A DNA stretch of 64,000 bases from Lentzea sp. NBRC 102530 (GCF_030269365.1 NZ_BSTF01000002.1:682001-746000), one strand, 5' to 3'. Counted from the stretch's first letter, positions 50,764 through 59,761 are shown. Made by a program: numbers and translations. The notes: generated by a model not told the origin, from the sequence alone.

Positions 50764-51624
50764 ATGGCACTGGGTTACGTCTTCGCTGTGCTGGCCACCC
50801 TGGCGTCAGGCAGTGGGTCGATCCTGGAGTCGTTGGGCGTCAAGCGTGCTGGCGCATACGGCGGAAGGTCCCTCGACCTCATCGCGCTGAGGCATCAGTG
50901 GCTCTACTTCCTCGGCCTGGGGGTGAACCTCCTGGGCTTCGCCTGCGCGTCCGCAGCCCTGCACCGGCTGCCGTTGTTCCTGGTCCAGTCGATGCTCGCG
51001 TTCAGCGTCGGCGTCACCGCCATGATCAGCGCGTTCATGGGACACCACCTGCGAGCACGGGGCTGGGGCGCACTGTTCGTCGGCGCGATCGGCCTGCTGC
51101 TGCTGGGCGTCTCCGCGGAGCCTGGCCCCGCCCAGGCCCTCTCGTCGCACTGGCGGTGGATCCTCGTGGCCACCCCGATCCCGGTGCTCGCGCTCGCCGC
51201 CTACGCCCGCCGCCACCGGCACGTCTGGGCCACGGCCGCACTGGCGTTCGGCTCCGGCATCTCCTACAGCGTGGTCGGCATCTCGGCCCGCACCCTGCAC
51301 CTGCCGGACGCCGTCTGGAAGCTCGTCCTGGAACCGGCGGCCTGGGCCATCGCGCTGAACGGGGTCACCGCGGCGGTGCTGTTCGCGATGGCGTTGCAGC
51401 GGGGCGGCCCGACCGGCGTCACCGCGATCATGTTCACCTCGAACACGGTGCTGTCGTCGTTCGTCGGCCTCGTCTACCTCGACGACAAGGTCCGCGACGG
51501 CTACTTCACCGCCGCGACCATCGGGTTCCTCCTCGCGATCGCCGGCGCGATCGCCGTGGCCCACTACTCGGCCGAGACCCGGCAGAAGTCGCCGGAGAAG
51601 GTGCCGGCTGGCACGTCGGCCTGA
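50764..51624 (+). CDS. DMT/NIPA-like integral membrane transporter
   Basis: 286 aa with about nine hydrophobic helices (first LGYVFAVLATLASGSGSIL, last FLLAIAGAIAVAHY). Half-repeat symmetry and the overall layout are those of the drug/metabolite transporter (EamA/NIPA-type) superfamily. Substrate is unknown. No ribosome binding site is obvious; the start is the first ATG after the terminator. Confidence 0.75.
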   Translation: MALGYVFAVLATLASGSGSILESLGVKRAGAYGGRSLDLIALRHQWLYFLGLGVNLLGFACASAALHRLPLFLVQSMLAFSVGVTAMISAFMGHHLRARGWGALFVGAIGLLLLGVSAEPGPAQALSSHWRWILVATPIPVLALAAYARRHRHVWATAALAFGSGISYSVVGISARTLHLPDAVWKLVLEPAAWAIALNGVTAAVLFAMALQRGGPTGVTAIMFTSNTVLSSFVGLVYLDDKVRDGYFTAATIGFLLAIAGAIAVAHYSAETRQKSPEKVPAGTSA

Positions 51625-51627
51625 TCC

Positions 51628-52452
51628 TCAGACGTCGCTCCGGCCGATCCACTCGACGGTGGCGACGACCTGCCCGTCCGGCTTCACCCGGAGAGCCTCG
51701 GCCGCCGCACGTGCCCGGGCCTCGCGGACGAGATCCGGCCAGGGCCTCGTGAAGTCGAGCTCGGCCTCACCGCCGGGGTTGCTGATCCCGCGCATCCGGC
51801 CGTCCGCGGTGACCTGCCAGAGCTGGAAGTAGAGCGTCACCTGCCCGTGGGCGGCGAGGTCGTCGACCACCTCGGTGAGCCGTGCGAGAGGCCAGGCGTT
51901 CTCCCCGCCGTTGGGCGTGGTGACGCGAAGTCCGGCGGTCAGCGGCGGGACGACCGGGTGCCGGGCGCCCAGGTCGGTCAGGGCGGCGCGCAACGCGACC
52001 GGTTCGCTCCAATCCGGACGGTCGCCGCGCTCCTTGGTCGCTTCATGGGCCCGTTGCAGCGCGGGCACGGCCTCGAAGACCCGCGTCCGGCTCAAAAGGC
52101 CGGCCGCCCAGTCGCGCACCGTGTCGTGTGCGCTGTCCAGCAGGGCGATCAACGGCTGGGCGGCGCGGGGATCGTCGAGCTCTTCGAGGATCTCGATCGC
52201 GCACAACTGGCCGTACCGGCTCAGGCCGGGCAGGGCACGCAGGAGCGGACCGACGACGTCCGCCTCGCGGCCCCGATGCGTCAGTTCCGCCTGCGCGTCC
52301 ATGGCCTCTTCGGCGGTGCTCGCGTCGAGCCGGTGGATCAGCTCTTCGAGTTCGTCCTGCTCCGCGGTGTCGACCGTCCTGCTCCATCCGTGCGCTGCGG
52401 CCCTTGAGGTAACGACCGTAAGGCAAGTGAAGGCTTGCAGGCAAGTCGCCAC
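51628..52452 (-). CDS. HEAT-repeat protein, start uncertain
   Basis: About 275 aa from GTG 52452. The body has two HEAT-like units (LCAIEILEELDDPRAAQPLIA; TVRDWAAGLLSRTRVFEAVPAL) and a C-terminal beta-rich part (GQVTLYFQLWQVTADG). The start is unsettled because the region overlaps the ArsR operator. Only GTG 52452 lies in the frame near the natural N-terminus; an ATG at 52302 is the first clear Met and would remove the N-terminal helix. It diverges from the ArsR-VOC pair. Function unknown. Confidence 0.6.
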   Translation of the reverse strand: MATCLQAFTCLTVVTSRAAAHGWSRTVDTAEQDELEELIHRLDASTAEEAMDAQAELTHRGREADVVGPLLRALPGLSRYGQLCAIEILEELDDPRAAQPLIALLDSAHDTVRDWAAGLLSRTRVFEAVPALQRAHEATKERGDRPDWSEPVALRAALTDLGARHPVVPPLTAGLRVTTPNGGENAWPLARLTEVVDDLAAHGQVTLYFQLWQVTADGRMRGISNPGGEAELDFTRPWPDLVREARARAAAEALRVKPDGQVVATVEWIGRSDV

Positions 52453-52458
52453 TTGCCT
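52421..52458. promoter_or_regulatory. ArsR operator cluster (four CTTGC/GCAAG motifs)
   Basis: AGGCAAGTG (52421-52429) and CACTTGCCT (52450-52458) form a 9-bp perfect inverted repeat, and a nested CTTGC-AG-GCAAG dyad lies at 52434-52445. Four half-sites in 38 bp directly before the ArsR start suggest autoregulatory binding of ArsR. Confidence 0.6.
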
Positions 52459-52764
52459 ATGGTGGCGGGCGTGGAAGACGGGCTCTTCAAAGCGCTGGCG
52501 GATCCGAACCGGCGGCGCATCCTCGACGAGCTGACCGAACGCGACGGGCAGACGCTGTTCGAGATCTGCACGCGGCTGCTGACCAAGCACGGTCTCAGCC
52601 TGACCCGTCAGGCGGTCAGCCAGCACCTGGCCGTGCTGGAGGACGCGGGGCTGGTCCGCTCGCGCCGCGAAGGCCGTTACAAGTTCCACCACCTCGACAC
52701 CGACCCGCTCGAGCACATCGTCACCCGATGGCTCAAGCCGCGACCGCCGGAGAGCACCCCATGA
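52459..52764 (+). CDS. ArsR-family transcriptional regulator
   Basis: 101 aa from ATG 52459; in-frame GTG codons at 52462 and 52471 (MEDGLFKALADPNRRR) are realistic alternatives and I cannot choose decisively. Winged HTH of ArsR type (LFKALADPNRRRIL; LTRQAVSQHLAVLEDAGLV; GRYKFHHLD). The metal-binding cysteines of arsenic and cadmium sensors are absent, so it is of the non-metal group, usually acting with a partner enzyme. It overlaps the VOC-family gene by 4 nt. Confidence 0.9.
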   Translation: MVAGVEDGLFKALADPNRRRILDELTERDGQTLFEICTRLLTKHGLSLTRQAVSQHLAVLEDAGLVRSRREGRYKFHHLDTDPLEHIVTRWLKPRPPESTP

Positions 52765-53150
52765 GGATTCATCTGACCAGTGTTTTCGTCGACGACCAGG
52801 ACAAGGCGTTGCGCTTCTACACCGACGTCCTCGGCTTCGTGAAGAAGACCGAGGTGCCGCTCGGTGCCGACAAGTGGCTGACCGTCGTCTCGCCCGACGA
52901 CCCTGACGGCACGGAGCTGCTGCTCGAACCCGACGGTCACCCGGCGGTCGGGCCGTACAAGACCGCTCTGGTGGCCGACGGCATCCCCGCGGCCCAGTTC
53001 GCCGTCGACGACGTCCGGGCGGAGTTCGACCGGCTGAGCGCGTTCGGCGTCCGGTTCACGCAGGAACCGCTGGAGATGGGGCCGGTCACCACCGCCGTGC
53101 TGGACGACACCTGCGGCAACCTGATCCAGATCGTGCACCACCAGGGGTGA
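52761..53150 (+). CDS. VOC-family (glyoxalase/bleomycin-resistance fold) protein
   Basis: 129 aa with ATG coupled to the ArsR stop. Two beta-alpha-beta-beta-beta halves are seen: HLTSVFVDDQDKALRFYTDV (with FYTDVLGF), and then AQFAVDDVRAEFDRLSAFGV, ending with LDDTCGNLIQIVHH. The metal ligands His at start, Glu in TELLLEPDG, and the terminal segment are retained in part. ArsR-VOC pairs are a common actinobacterial two-gene unit for detoxification of small electrophiles. Substrate unknown. Confidence 0.88.
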   Translation: MRIHLTSVFVDDQDKALRFYTDVLGFVKKTEVPLGADKWLTVVSPDDPDGTELLLEPDGHPAVGPYKTALVADGIPAAQFAVDDVRAEFDRLSAFGVRFTQEPLEMGPVTTAVLDDTCGNLIQIVHHQG

Positions 53151-53376
53151 CGGCACCGCCGCGAGCGGGTCCGGCGGGCCGAACTGACGCACCGTGACGG
53201 TCATTTGCTCCGTTTCTGCAACTTTCGTTGCATTCGTCCGATAGGTGGACGAAGTCAACCGTCAAGAGCGTTGAATCGCGTCACGCCAATGGCGGACGAG
53301 TGGGCGCGGTGACCTTCTTTACGTTGGACGACGGAATCCTGAGATTCCATTCTTCGCACCCTGCAAGCGAGGAGAA
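53151..53376 (+). promoter_or_regulatory. Promoter region of snapalysin with two small dyads
   Basis: This 226-bp region has TGCAAC-TTTC-GTTGCA (53217-53232) and GGAATC-CTGA-GATTCC (53333-53348), followed by a ribosome binding site (GCGAGGAGA) just before ATG 53377. No small ORF is evident. Confidence 0.45.
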
Positions 53377-53940
53377 ATGATGTTCAGGAAAGTCGTCCTT
53401 TCTGTCGCGCTCGCCGCGGCCACCACCGTCATCACCCCTCTGACCGGCCAGGCGTCGGCCGCCGAGGGCCCGATCACCGCGGCGGCGGTCAACGTCTACT
53501 ACGACGTCAGCAGCGCACCCACGTTCGCGAGCGCCATTCGGCAGGGCGCGGCGAACTGGAACGCGCGGGTGAGCAACGTGAAACTGGTGGAGAACCGCAA
53601 CTCGGCCACCCTGCGCTACCGCGAGGGCAATGACCCGCGCGGTTCGTACGCTTCCACCAACGGTCACGGCAGCGGCACGATTTTCATCGATTACACGCAG
53701 GCGCGGCAGTACTACGTCACCCGCATCACCGCCCACGAGACCGGGCACGCGCTCGGTCTGCCGGACCACTACAGCGGTCCGTGCTCGGAACTGATGTCGG
53801 GCGGCGGTCCGGGCACGTCGTGCACCGTCGCCTCGCCGAACGCCAACGAGGTGGCCCGGGTGAACTCCCTGTGGGCCAACGGGTTCGTCGGCACCTACGA
53901 GTGGAAGGTGATCTACGAGCAGGTCCCCGTCCACTCCTGA
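53377..53940 (+). CDS. Snapalysin (secreted zinc metalloprotease, M7)
   Basis: 187 aa. Signal peptide ([22 protein letters not shown]), then a short mature metalloprotease with the metzincin motif [12 protein letters not shown] (HExxHxxxxxD; two His and the Asp bind Zn) and four Cys around PCSELMSGG and SCTVASPNA. The length fits snapalysin (small neutral protease). In streptomycetes its gene is often paired with a LysR gene; none is adjacent here. Confidence 0.93.
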   Translation: MMFRKVVLSVALAAATTVITPLTGQASAAEGPITAAAVNVYYDVSSAPTFASAIRQGAANWNARVSNVKLVENRNSATLRYREGNDPRGSYASTNGHGSGTIFIDYTQARQYYVTRITAHETGHALGLPDHYSGPCSELMSGGGPGTSCTVASPNANEVARVNSLWANGFVGTYEWKVIYEQVPVHS

Positions 53941-53962
53941 GGGCGGAGGGTCGTCAGGGCAT

Positions 53963-54001
53963 GATCCGGGGGTGGCGACCACGCGTCGCCACCCCCGGAT
54001 C
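53963..54001 (+). terminator. 17-bp perfect hairpin after snapalysin
   Basis: GATCCGGGGGTGGCGAC pairs perfectly with its complement (loop CACGC), starting 23 nt after the snapalysin stop. It is the most stable hairpin in the window. Confidence 0.85.
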
Positions 54002-54110
54002 GGTGAGCGCGTACAAGACCACGTACCCGTCGCGGCGTGCGGAGACCAGCCCGGTGACCGCCGCGATCCCCGGCCCCGTTACTCCGTTAGGGTTGTGTGG
54101 CCGCATAGCG
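54000..54110 (-). pseudogene. Possible remnant of an ArsR-type HTH gene
   Basis: On the minus strand the sequence reads GLVSARRDGYVVLYALTDPGV, which resembles the wing and C-terminal helix of ArsR-type regulators (RRxGRxVLYxLxDP). The upstream HTH is missing. This is a weak call and could be chance. Confidence 0.3.
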
Positions 54111-54229
54111 CAACTGGCTGTAGCTGTGCTGCGACAACCTTGAGCCAATGCCTGGCGGACTGATGGGGGAGGCTGCGCCGTGGCCGCACGCTGTGTGCTG
54201 CGTGGACCCTGGTCGTGCGAGGGTCTGCG

Positions 54230-57200
54230 ATGACGACCCCGAACCCCCTGGTCGTCAAGCCTGACGCCGAGCCGGGCGGGGTCTTCAACGCGGGCACCGG
54301 TGACAACGGCTGGGCGACCGGCATTTCGATCGCCGAGTCCGCCATGGACACGTTCAACGGCGTCAAGGACGGCAACTGGATCGAGGCCGGCCTGGGCATG
54401 GTCGGGCTGGCCGCGGACGCCGCCGCGATGGCCATCGACCCGTTCGGCACGCTGTTGTCCTCCGCCGCGTCGTTCCTGATGGAGCACGTGCAGCCGTTGA
54501 AGGACATGCTCGACTGGCTCGCGGGCGACCCGCCGGTGATCGAGTCGTACTCGGCCACCTGGGGGAAGGTCTCCCAGGAGCTGGGCAAGATCGCCGAGGA
54601 CTACGCCGCGCAGGTGACGAACGGCACGCAGGGCTGGACCGGGCCGGCGGCGGACGGTTACCGCGCCAACTCCCAGGCGCAGAGCGACGCGCTGACGGGC
54701 GCGGCGTCGGCGGCCGGCACCGTGGGCACCGTCGTGGGCATGATGGGCATGGTCGTGGCGTTCGTGCGCGAGATGGTGCGCGACCTGATCGCCGACCTGG
54801 TGGGCAAGCTCATCGCCTGGGTGCTCGAGGCCGTGTTCTCGCTGGGGTTCGGCACGCCGGTGATCGTCGCGCAGGCCGTGACCGCGATCTCCAAGTGGGC
54901 CGCCAGGATCGCGAAGGTCATCCAGGACCTGCTCAACACGATCAAGAAGGTCTCGCCGCTGCTCAAGCGCCTGGTCGAGGTCTTCGAGAAGATCATGAAG
55001 GTGGTCGGCAAGCTCGCCGGCAAGGTCACCGGCCTCGACGTGCTGAGCACGAAGAGCATCAAGCCGGGCGGGTTCCTGCAGACCGGCCGCGCCGACGTCG
55101 ACCTGCCCCCGGGCAGCCCGGGCCGTGGCAACGGCGGCCCGCCGTCCGACCCGGACACCCCCGACACCCCGAGCCCGACCACACCCGGCTCGAGCTCGCC
55201 GAACTCGAGCTCGCCGGACCCGAGCTCGCCGTCCGATCGCCCTCGCGACACGACGACGGCCTCGAACACCGCCACGTCGACGAGCGACCCCGCGACCTCC
55301 CGCCCAGGCCCCGGCGACCCACCTGCCGCTCCGCGCCCCGGCCGCGATCCGGACGCGCCGCGCGACAACACGCCCGGCCCCGGCACCGATGCTCCGCGAG
55401 GTAGCACGCCCGGCCCCGGCACCGATGCTCCGCGCGGTAACACGCCCGCCGGCAGCAACCCCGGTCTCAGCACCGATGCTCCGCGTGGCAGCACGCCCAC
55501 AGGTAGCAACCCCGGTTCCGGCGCCGACGCTCCGCGTGGCAGCACGCCCACAGGTAGCAACCCCGGTCCCGGCGCCGACGCTCCGCGTGGCAGCACGCCC
55601 ACAGGTAGCAACCCCGGTCCCGGCGTCGATGCTCCGCGTGGCAACGCGCCCACCGGCAGCACTCACAGCCCTGGCGGCGACGCCCCGCGCACCACCGCAC
55701 CGTCGGCCGAACACCACGGCGGAGCGCCGGGCCAGCACAGCAGCCCCGGCACCGGAAGCGGCTCACCCGCCGGTGGCCCCGGTGCACCGCCGCCCCGCGT
55801 CGACAACACCTCGGCGGCCACCGCCGCGGCCCCGGAGGCCCCGAGCCGCCCAGTCCAGCCCCACACCACGAACACAGGTCCGCAGGGCAGCACGCCCACC
55901 GGCCACCCCACCCCTGCCGGCGCACCGGGCGGCATGTCCCCAGCACCGGGCGGCATGCCCCACGCCCCCGGAGGCTCGCCGGGCGGTGGCCCCGGCCCGA
56001 GGCCAGGCAGCGGAGGCGGCTGGACCGGAACGCCCGGCAGCCGCGGCGACCTGGGCTCCGGCATGCCGCCGGGCCGCACGGCGGACACCTCCCGCCCGTC
56101 CTCCTTCTCCCCGGCGAACGCAGGCCCCGGCCACCCGGCCGCACCACACGCCGGCCCCACGCCCCACGGCGGTCCGACTGGTCCTTCGTCGCACGGTGGC
56201 CCGACCGGTCCCTCGCCCCGCAGCGGCCAGAACGGTCCCTCGCCGCACGGCCCCGGCCCGTCCTCCACCCATCCCGGCACGCCGCCGAGGCCTCACACCG
56301 CTCCGGGCGGTCCGCCGCACCCCGGCCCGAACCCCCGAGGCGCGGGCCCGTCCCACCACGCCCCGCCGCGCACCCACCAGCCCAACCCGGGACCGCACCC
56401 CGGCCCCCAGCACCCAGGCCGTCCCCAGCACCCAGGCCGTCCCCAGCACGCCGGCCCGTCGCACGCGGGCGGTTCGCCGTCCGGCCCCGGCTCGCACCCC
56501 GGGGACGCCGCACCAGCACGCCACCCGAACGCCCCCGGCCCCCGGCCGCACGACGGCACACAGCCGTCGCGCCACGACGCCGGCCCGTCCCGCGCCCCGG
56601 AGACGCCGTCTCGCCGCGACCCGGCCGGCACGCAGGGACCGTGGCGTGAGCCCGAGCAGGGCACGTCGCCGCGCCACGACACCAACCGCGACCCCGGCCA
56701 CCACACCGACCGCGACACCGACCGCGACACCGACCGCGACACCAACCGCGACACCAACCGCGACACCAACCGCGACCCCGGCCACCACACCGGCCACCAC
56801 ACCGACCAGGGTGGGCAGCCCGACGCGCACCGCCCGGACGCCGACCGGCCGAGCATCGACGAGGCCCACACCCGGCACGGCGAGACGACGCCCGCCGGCA
56901 TCTCGCACCACCGGGGCGACCCGGAGATGGGCGACCTGCCGCAGCGCGTTCCGCCCGACCCGCGCTACTTCACCGCCGACGTGCACGTCACGCAGGACGG
57001 CCGGGCCCGCATCGGCAACCACACCTACAGCCCCGAGGAGTACGGGGACCTGTTGCGGCGCGGCGGGTGGGACGGCAGGACGCCGATCCGGCTGATCGGC
57101 TGTGACGCGGGCTCCAACGACTTCGCCAACCGCCTCTCCCGGCACACCGGCGCCGACGTGCTCGCGCCCACCAAGCCCGCCTGGACCGACAGCAGCGGCC

Positions 57201-58924
57201 GCGTCTACACCAGCGACGCCGAGATCGGGCCGGACGGCAACCGCCAGCCCAGGATCCCGCCGAACGGCGAGTGGGAAACCCACCGTCCCGACGGCACGAG
57301 GACCAAGGCGGGTGAGGACGGGTTCGTCCCGGGCACGCGGGACGGCGACAAGGCCGGCCTGACGCCGGACGACGCGGTCGACCGCGGCCAGCGTCCGCGC
57401 GACCTGATCACCGACCCGCCCGCGGGGCGCGATCCGACGCCGCAGGCCTCGGTCGACTGGGACCCGCCCACCAGGCCCGACGGCAGCCCGTTGCCCGAGG
57501 TGCCGGTGCAGGTGCCGAGGGACCGCAGCGTGTTCGACCTCAACGGCGGCGAGCCGTTGCAGCCGAACTCGCGCATGGTCGTCACCGACGCGGACGGCAA
57601 CCCGCGCGGCACCTACTACACCGACGAGAACCGCAACATCACCCACGTCGACAGGCAGGTCCCGAACACGCCTCTGCGCGCCGGGCTGCACCTCGACCCG
57701 GACGCGTCACGTCTCCAGCCGGGCGTGACCTACCGGCTGGAGACCGGTGTCGGCGACCCGCACGTGCTGGTCGGCCGCGACTTCACGCCGTTCCCGGAGG
57801 TCGGCTCGTCACGACCGGGCGTGGACGCGCCGGACGCGAACGGCCCGAACGCCCCGGACTCCAGCGGCCCGAACGCTCCGGACGCGGACCAGCCGGGCAC
57901 CCGCTCGCCGGACCGGTTCGAGGGCTTCGACAACGGCCAGACCCCGCCCGCCGTGCATTGGGATCCTCAGGGCGACCCGGAGCTGGGCGGCCGCTACCAC
58001 GACCGGCCGGCAGTCGACGGCTACGACGCTCGTCCCGAGCCGGACGGCAGCGGTCCGTTCAGCACGCGCGCCCACGAACCGCCGCTGCAGCCGCACTCGT
58101 GCTACGAGGTCAACGGCCCGGACGGCGAGTGGCACGGCACGTTCTACACCGACGCGGACGGACGGATCTCGCACGTCCAGACGTGGTCGGGCAACCAGGC
58201 GAACGGCTTCAACCCGGAACTGGGCGACGACGTCACCTGGGGCAGGTGCCCGCTGCCCGACACGACGTACGCCGTCGGCCCGCGGCACGTGGACGGACTC
58301 GACCCGCGCACGCCGATGCAGATGTACCGCACGGACGTCCACGGCGACACGATCGCGGCTTCCGGACGGCCGCACTACGCACCCGACGGCGTCGACACCA
58401 GGTCGTACTACGAGGGGCGGCGCGGCGAGACCCCGGGCAAGATCGCCGAGGGCGTCCAGTCCGACGTGGGCCGCGTCGCCGGTGGCGGCTCGTCCGGCAA
58501 GACCGACCCGAGCGCGGGCGAGTACGCCGCGGCGAACTACGACCCCGCGGACGTCAAGCAGTTCAAGTGGGCCGGTGGCCACGTCGTCGCCTACGAGATG
58601 GGCGGCCCCGGTGAACGGATCAACCACGTCCCGCAGTGGGCGCACGAGAACAGCGGCTACAAGATCGACGGCCGGGGCCGCCCGGACACCTGGTACGGCA
58701 TGGAGACCGACATCGGTAAGCTCGCCAGGCAGGACGGCACGTCGGTCGACCGCATCGACTTCTTCGCCGAGCGGAGGACGCCGGACATCCACACACCGGA
58801 CGTCCTGCACACCCGTGTGCAGGTCACGGACGCGTCGGGACCGGGTACACACACGAGGAGCTTCCACAATGTCCCACCCGCGGCCCGGGGTCCCAAGTAC
58901 AACCCCGCCCCCGACCCCTCCTAG
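54230..58924 (+). CDS. Polymorphic toxin: WXG-like N-terminus, low-complexity linker, C80-like domain, NS_2-type nuclease tip
   Basis: 1564 aa from ATG 54230 (GAGGG upstream). Residues 1-150 look WXG100-like (TGPAADGYRAN around the Trp136-x-Gly). Amphipathic or hydrophobic helices at ~160-285 follow, with a Pro/Gly/Ser/Arg-rich linker (~290-895) that contains tandem repeats. Residues ~900-1010 (His919, Cys958 in RLIGCDAGS) look like a C80/MARTX-type autoprocessing domain. Two related pre-toxin units lie at ~1100 and ~1280. The tip (~1410-1564) has the Endonuclea_NS_2 pattern GGHVVAYEMGG (His1451) and Asn1465. It is likely secreted by an ESX-type system to kill competitors. No secretion genes are present. 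Confidence 0.85.
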   Translation: MTTPNPLVVKPDAEPGGVFNAGTGDNGWATGISIAESAMDTFNGVKDGNWIEAGLGMVGLAADAAAMAIDPFGTLLSSAASFLMEHVQPLKDMLDWLAGDPPVIESYSATWGKVSQELGKIAEDYAAQVTNGTQGWTGPAADGYRANSQAQSDALTGAASAAGTVGTVVGMMGMVVAFVREMVRDLIADLVGKLIAWVLEAVFSLGFGTPVIVAQAVTAISKWAARIAKVIQDLLNTIKKVSPLLKRLVEVFEKIMKVVGKLAGKVTGLDVLSTKSIKPGGFLQTGRADVDLPPGSPGRGNGGPPSDPDTPDTPSPTTPGSSSPNSSSPDPSSPSDRPRDTTTASNTATSTSDPATSRPGPGDPPAAPRPGRDPDAPRDNTPGPGTDAPRGSTPGPGTDAPRGNTPAGSNPGLSTDAPRGSTPTGSNPGSGADAPRGSTPTGSNPGPGADAPRGSTPTGSNPGPGVDAPRGNAPTGSTHSPGGDAPRTTAPSAEHHGGAPGQHSSPGTGSGSPAGGPGAPPPRVDNTSAATAAAPEAPSRPVQPHTTNTGPQGSTPTGHPTPAGAPGGMSPAPGGMPHAPGGSPGGGPGPRPGSGGGWTGTPGSRGDLGSGMPPGRTADTSRPSSFSPANAGPGHPAAPHAGPTPHGGPTGPSSHGGPTGPSPRSGQNGPSPHGPGPSSTHPGTPPRPHTAPGGPPHPGPNPRGAGPSHHAPPRTHQPNPGPHPGPQHPGRPQHPGRPQHAGPSHAGGSPSGPGSHPGDAAPARHPNAPGPRPHDGTQPSRHDAGPSRAPETPSRRDPAGTQGPWREPEQGTSPRHDTNRDPGHHTDRDTDRDTDRDTNRDTNRDTNRDPGHHTGHHTDQGGQPDAHRPDADRPSIDEAHTRHGETTPAGISHHRGDPEMGDLPQRVPPDPRYFTADVHVTQDGRARIGNHTYSPEEYGDLLRRGGWDGRTPIRLIGCDAGSNDFANRLSRHTGADVLAPTKPAWTDSSGRVYTSDAEIGPDGNRQPRIPPNGEWETHRPDGTRTKAGEDGFVPGTRDGDKAGLTPDDAVDRGQRPRDLITDPPAGRDPTPQASVDWDPPTRPDGSPLPEVPVQVPRDRSVFDLNGGEPLQPNSRMVVTDADGNPRGTYYTDENRNITHVDRQVPNTPLRAGLHLDPDASRLQPGVTYRLETGVGDPHVLVGRDFTPFPEVGSSRPGVDAPDANGPNAPDSSGPNAPDADQPGTRSPDRFEGFDNGQTPPAVHWDPQGDPELGGRYHDRPAVDGYDARPEPDGSGPFSTRAHEPPLQPHSCYEVNGPDGEWHGTFYTDADGRISHVQTWSGNQANGFNPELGDDVTWGRCPLPDTTYAVGPRHVDGLDPRTPMQMYRTDVHGDTIAASGRPHYAPDGVDTRSYYEGRRGETPGKIAEGVQSDVGRVAGGGSSGKTDPSAGEYAAANYDPADVKQFKWAGGHVVAYEMGGPGERINHVPQWAHENSGYKIDGRGRPDTWYGMETDIGKLARQDGTSVDRIDFFAERRTPDIHTPDVLHTRVQVTDASGPGTHTRSFHNVPPAARGPKYNPAPDPS
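55384..55660 (+). repeat. 51-bp tandem repeats in the toxin linker
   Basis: Copies start with TCCGCGTGG at 55480, 55531, 55582 and 55633, so the period is 51 bp (17 aa, DAPRGSTPTGSNPGxGA), with degenerate copies before. This indicates copy-number variation by slippage. Confidence 0.8.
56685..56780 (+). repeat. 12-bp tandem repeats (Asp-Thr-Asn/Asp-Arg) in toxin gene
   Basis: A run of GACACC-AACCGC / GACACCGACCGC units encoding DTDRDTNRD repeats, which is a charged low-complexity tract. Confidence 0.75.
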
Positions 58925-59339
58925 TCGCCGCGAAGAGCTGCTCCAGGGCATCGGGCGCGACCTGGCGGCGGTGCTGCCGGCCGGCTGGTACCGGGCGGAC
59001 CTGCGGTTCTTCGACGCGTCGGTGGTCAGCGACACGAAGCTCGCCGTGCTGATGCGCGACGGCGGCAGGCCGTACGTGGACGCGCCGACGTCGGTCGTGG
59101 AGGCGGCTAGGGAGCTGCGCGGACTGTCCTACCGGGACGGTGCGGGCACGTGGTTCTCCTTCCGCTACCTGCTCGATCCGCCCAGCCGGTACACGGTGGT
59201 GTTCAACCACGACTTCGATCCCCTGTGGAATCCGGAGATCCCCGCCGAGGTGTGGCGGACGGACCTGGAGGTCTACCCGCGCGACGAGGCGCACACGCCA
59301 GGGTGGCTGCGGTCGAAGCTCGTCGAGGGGGAGTCGTGA
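58869..59339 (+). CDS. YezG-like immunity protein 1
   Basis: 156 aa from ATG 58869, with GAGGAG upstream, overlapping the last 56 nt of the toxin gene in another frame. The fold resembles YezG/DUF600 immunity proteins (PAGWYRADLRFFDASV; TWFSFRYLLDPPSRYTVVFN; PRDEAHTPGWLRSK). It likely neutralises the cognate nuclease tip. The ~25 N-terminal residues (Pro-rich) are unlike the family and are forced by the overlap. Its start codon inside the toxin gene couples expression. Confidence 0.8.
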   Translation: MSHPRPGVPSTTPPPTPPSRREELLQGIGRDLAAVLPAGWYRADLRFFDASVVSDTKLAVLMRDGGRPYVDAPTSVVEAARELRGLSYRDGAGTWFSFRYLLDPPSRYTVVFNHDFDPLWNPEIPAEVWRTDLEVYPRDEAHTPGWLRSKLVEGES

Positions 59340-59761
59340 CGCTGAACCCGGTGCAGCAGGACGAACTGCTGCAGAAGATCACCGAACGCCTCGTGTACCT
59401 GCTTCCCCTGGGCTGGCACCACGTCCAGCTCGACTACCGGGCGCTGGGCGACCACGTCTCCGCGGGAGTCCTGCTGCGGATGGTCGACGGCGGCGTGTCG
59501 GGGTGGCCGCTGCCCGCCGAGGTGGTCGACATGTTCAGCGAACTGAGGGCCGGCACGGCTCGTCCGGAACGCGGCGCCTGGGTGCAGGCGACGTACTGGC
59601 TGACCTACCCGAACGAGTACCAGGTCGAGTACAACCGCGACAAGGACCCGGGTTTCGCGACCCCGCCGCCGCCCGAGCAGTACCGGCGGGAGCTGGAACG
59701 CTTCCCGCGCCGGGAAGAGCACGTCCCGGACTGGCTGCGCGACACCGCAGCCCTGGCCTGA
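59336..59761 (+). CDS. YezG-like immunity protein 2
   Basis: 141 aa from GTG 59336 (GTGA overlap). It is a divergent paralogue of the preceding protein (LLPLGWHHVQLDYRALGD; VQATYWLTYPNEYQVEYN; FPRREEHVPDWLRD). Tandem immunity genes often protect against variant toxin tips. Functional partner is inferred from adjacency only. Confidence 0.75.
   Translation: MTLNPVQQDELLQKITERLVYLLPLGWHHVQLDYRALGDHVSAGVLLRMVDGGVSGWPLPAEVVDMFSELRAGTARPERGAWVQATYWLTYPNEYQVEYNRDKDPGFATPPPPEQYRRELERFPRREEHVPDWLRDTAALA

Noticed and set aside
55384..55660. Regular repeats taken for a CRISPR array
   Set aside because: Period is exactly 51 bp with no unique spacers and the frame stays open through them; they are protein-coding tandem repeats.
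55763..57691. 642-aa minus-strand ORF in the toxin gene
   Set aside because: Val/Arg/Ala-rich shadow of low-complexity coding sequence, no domain.
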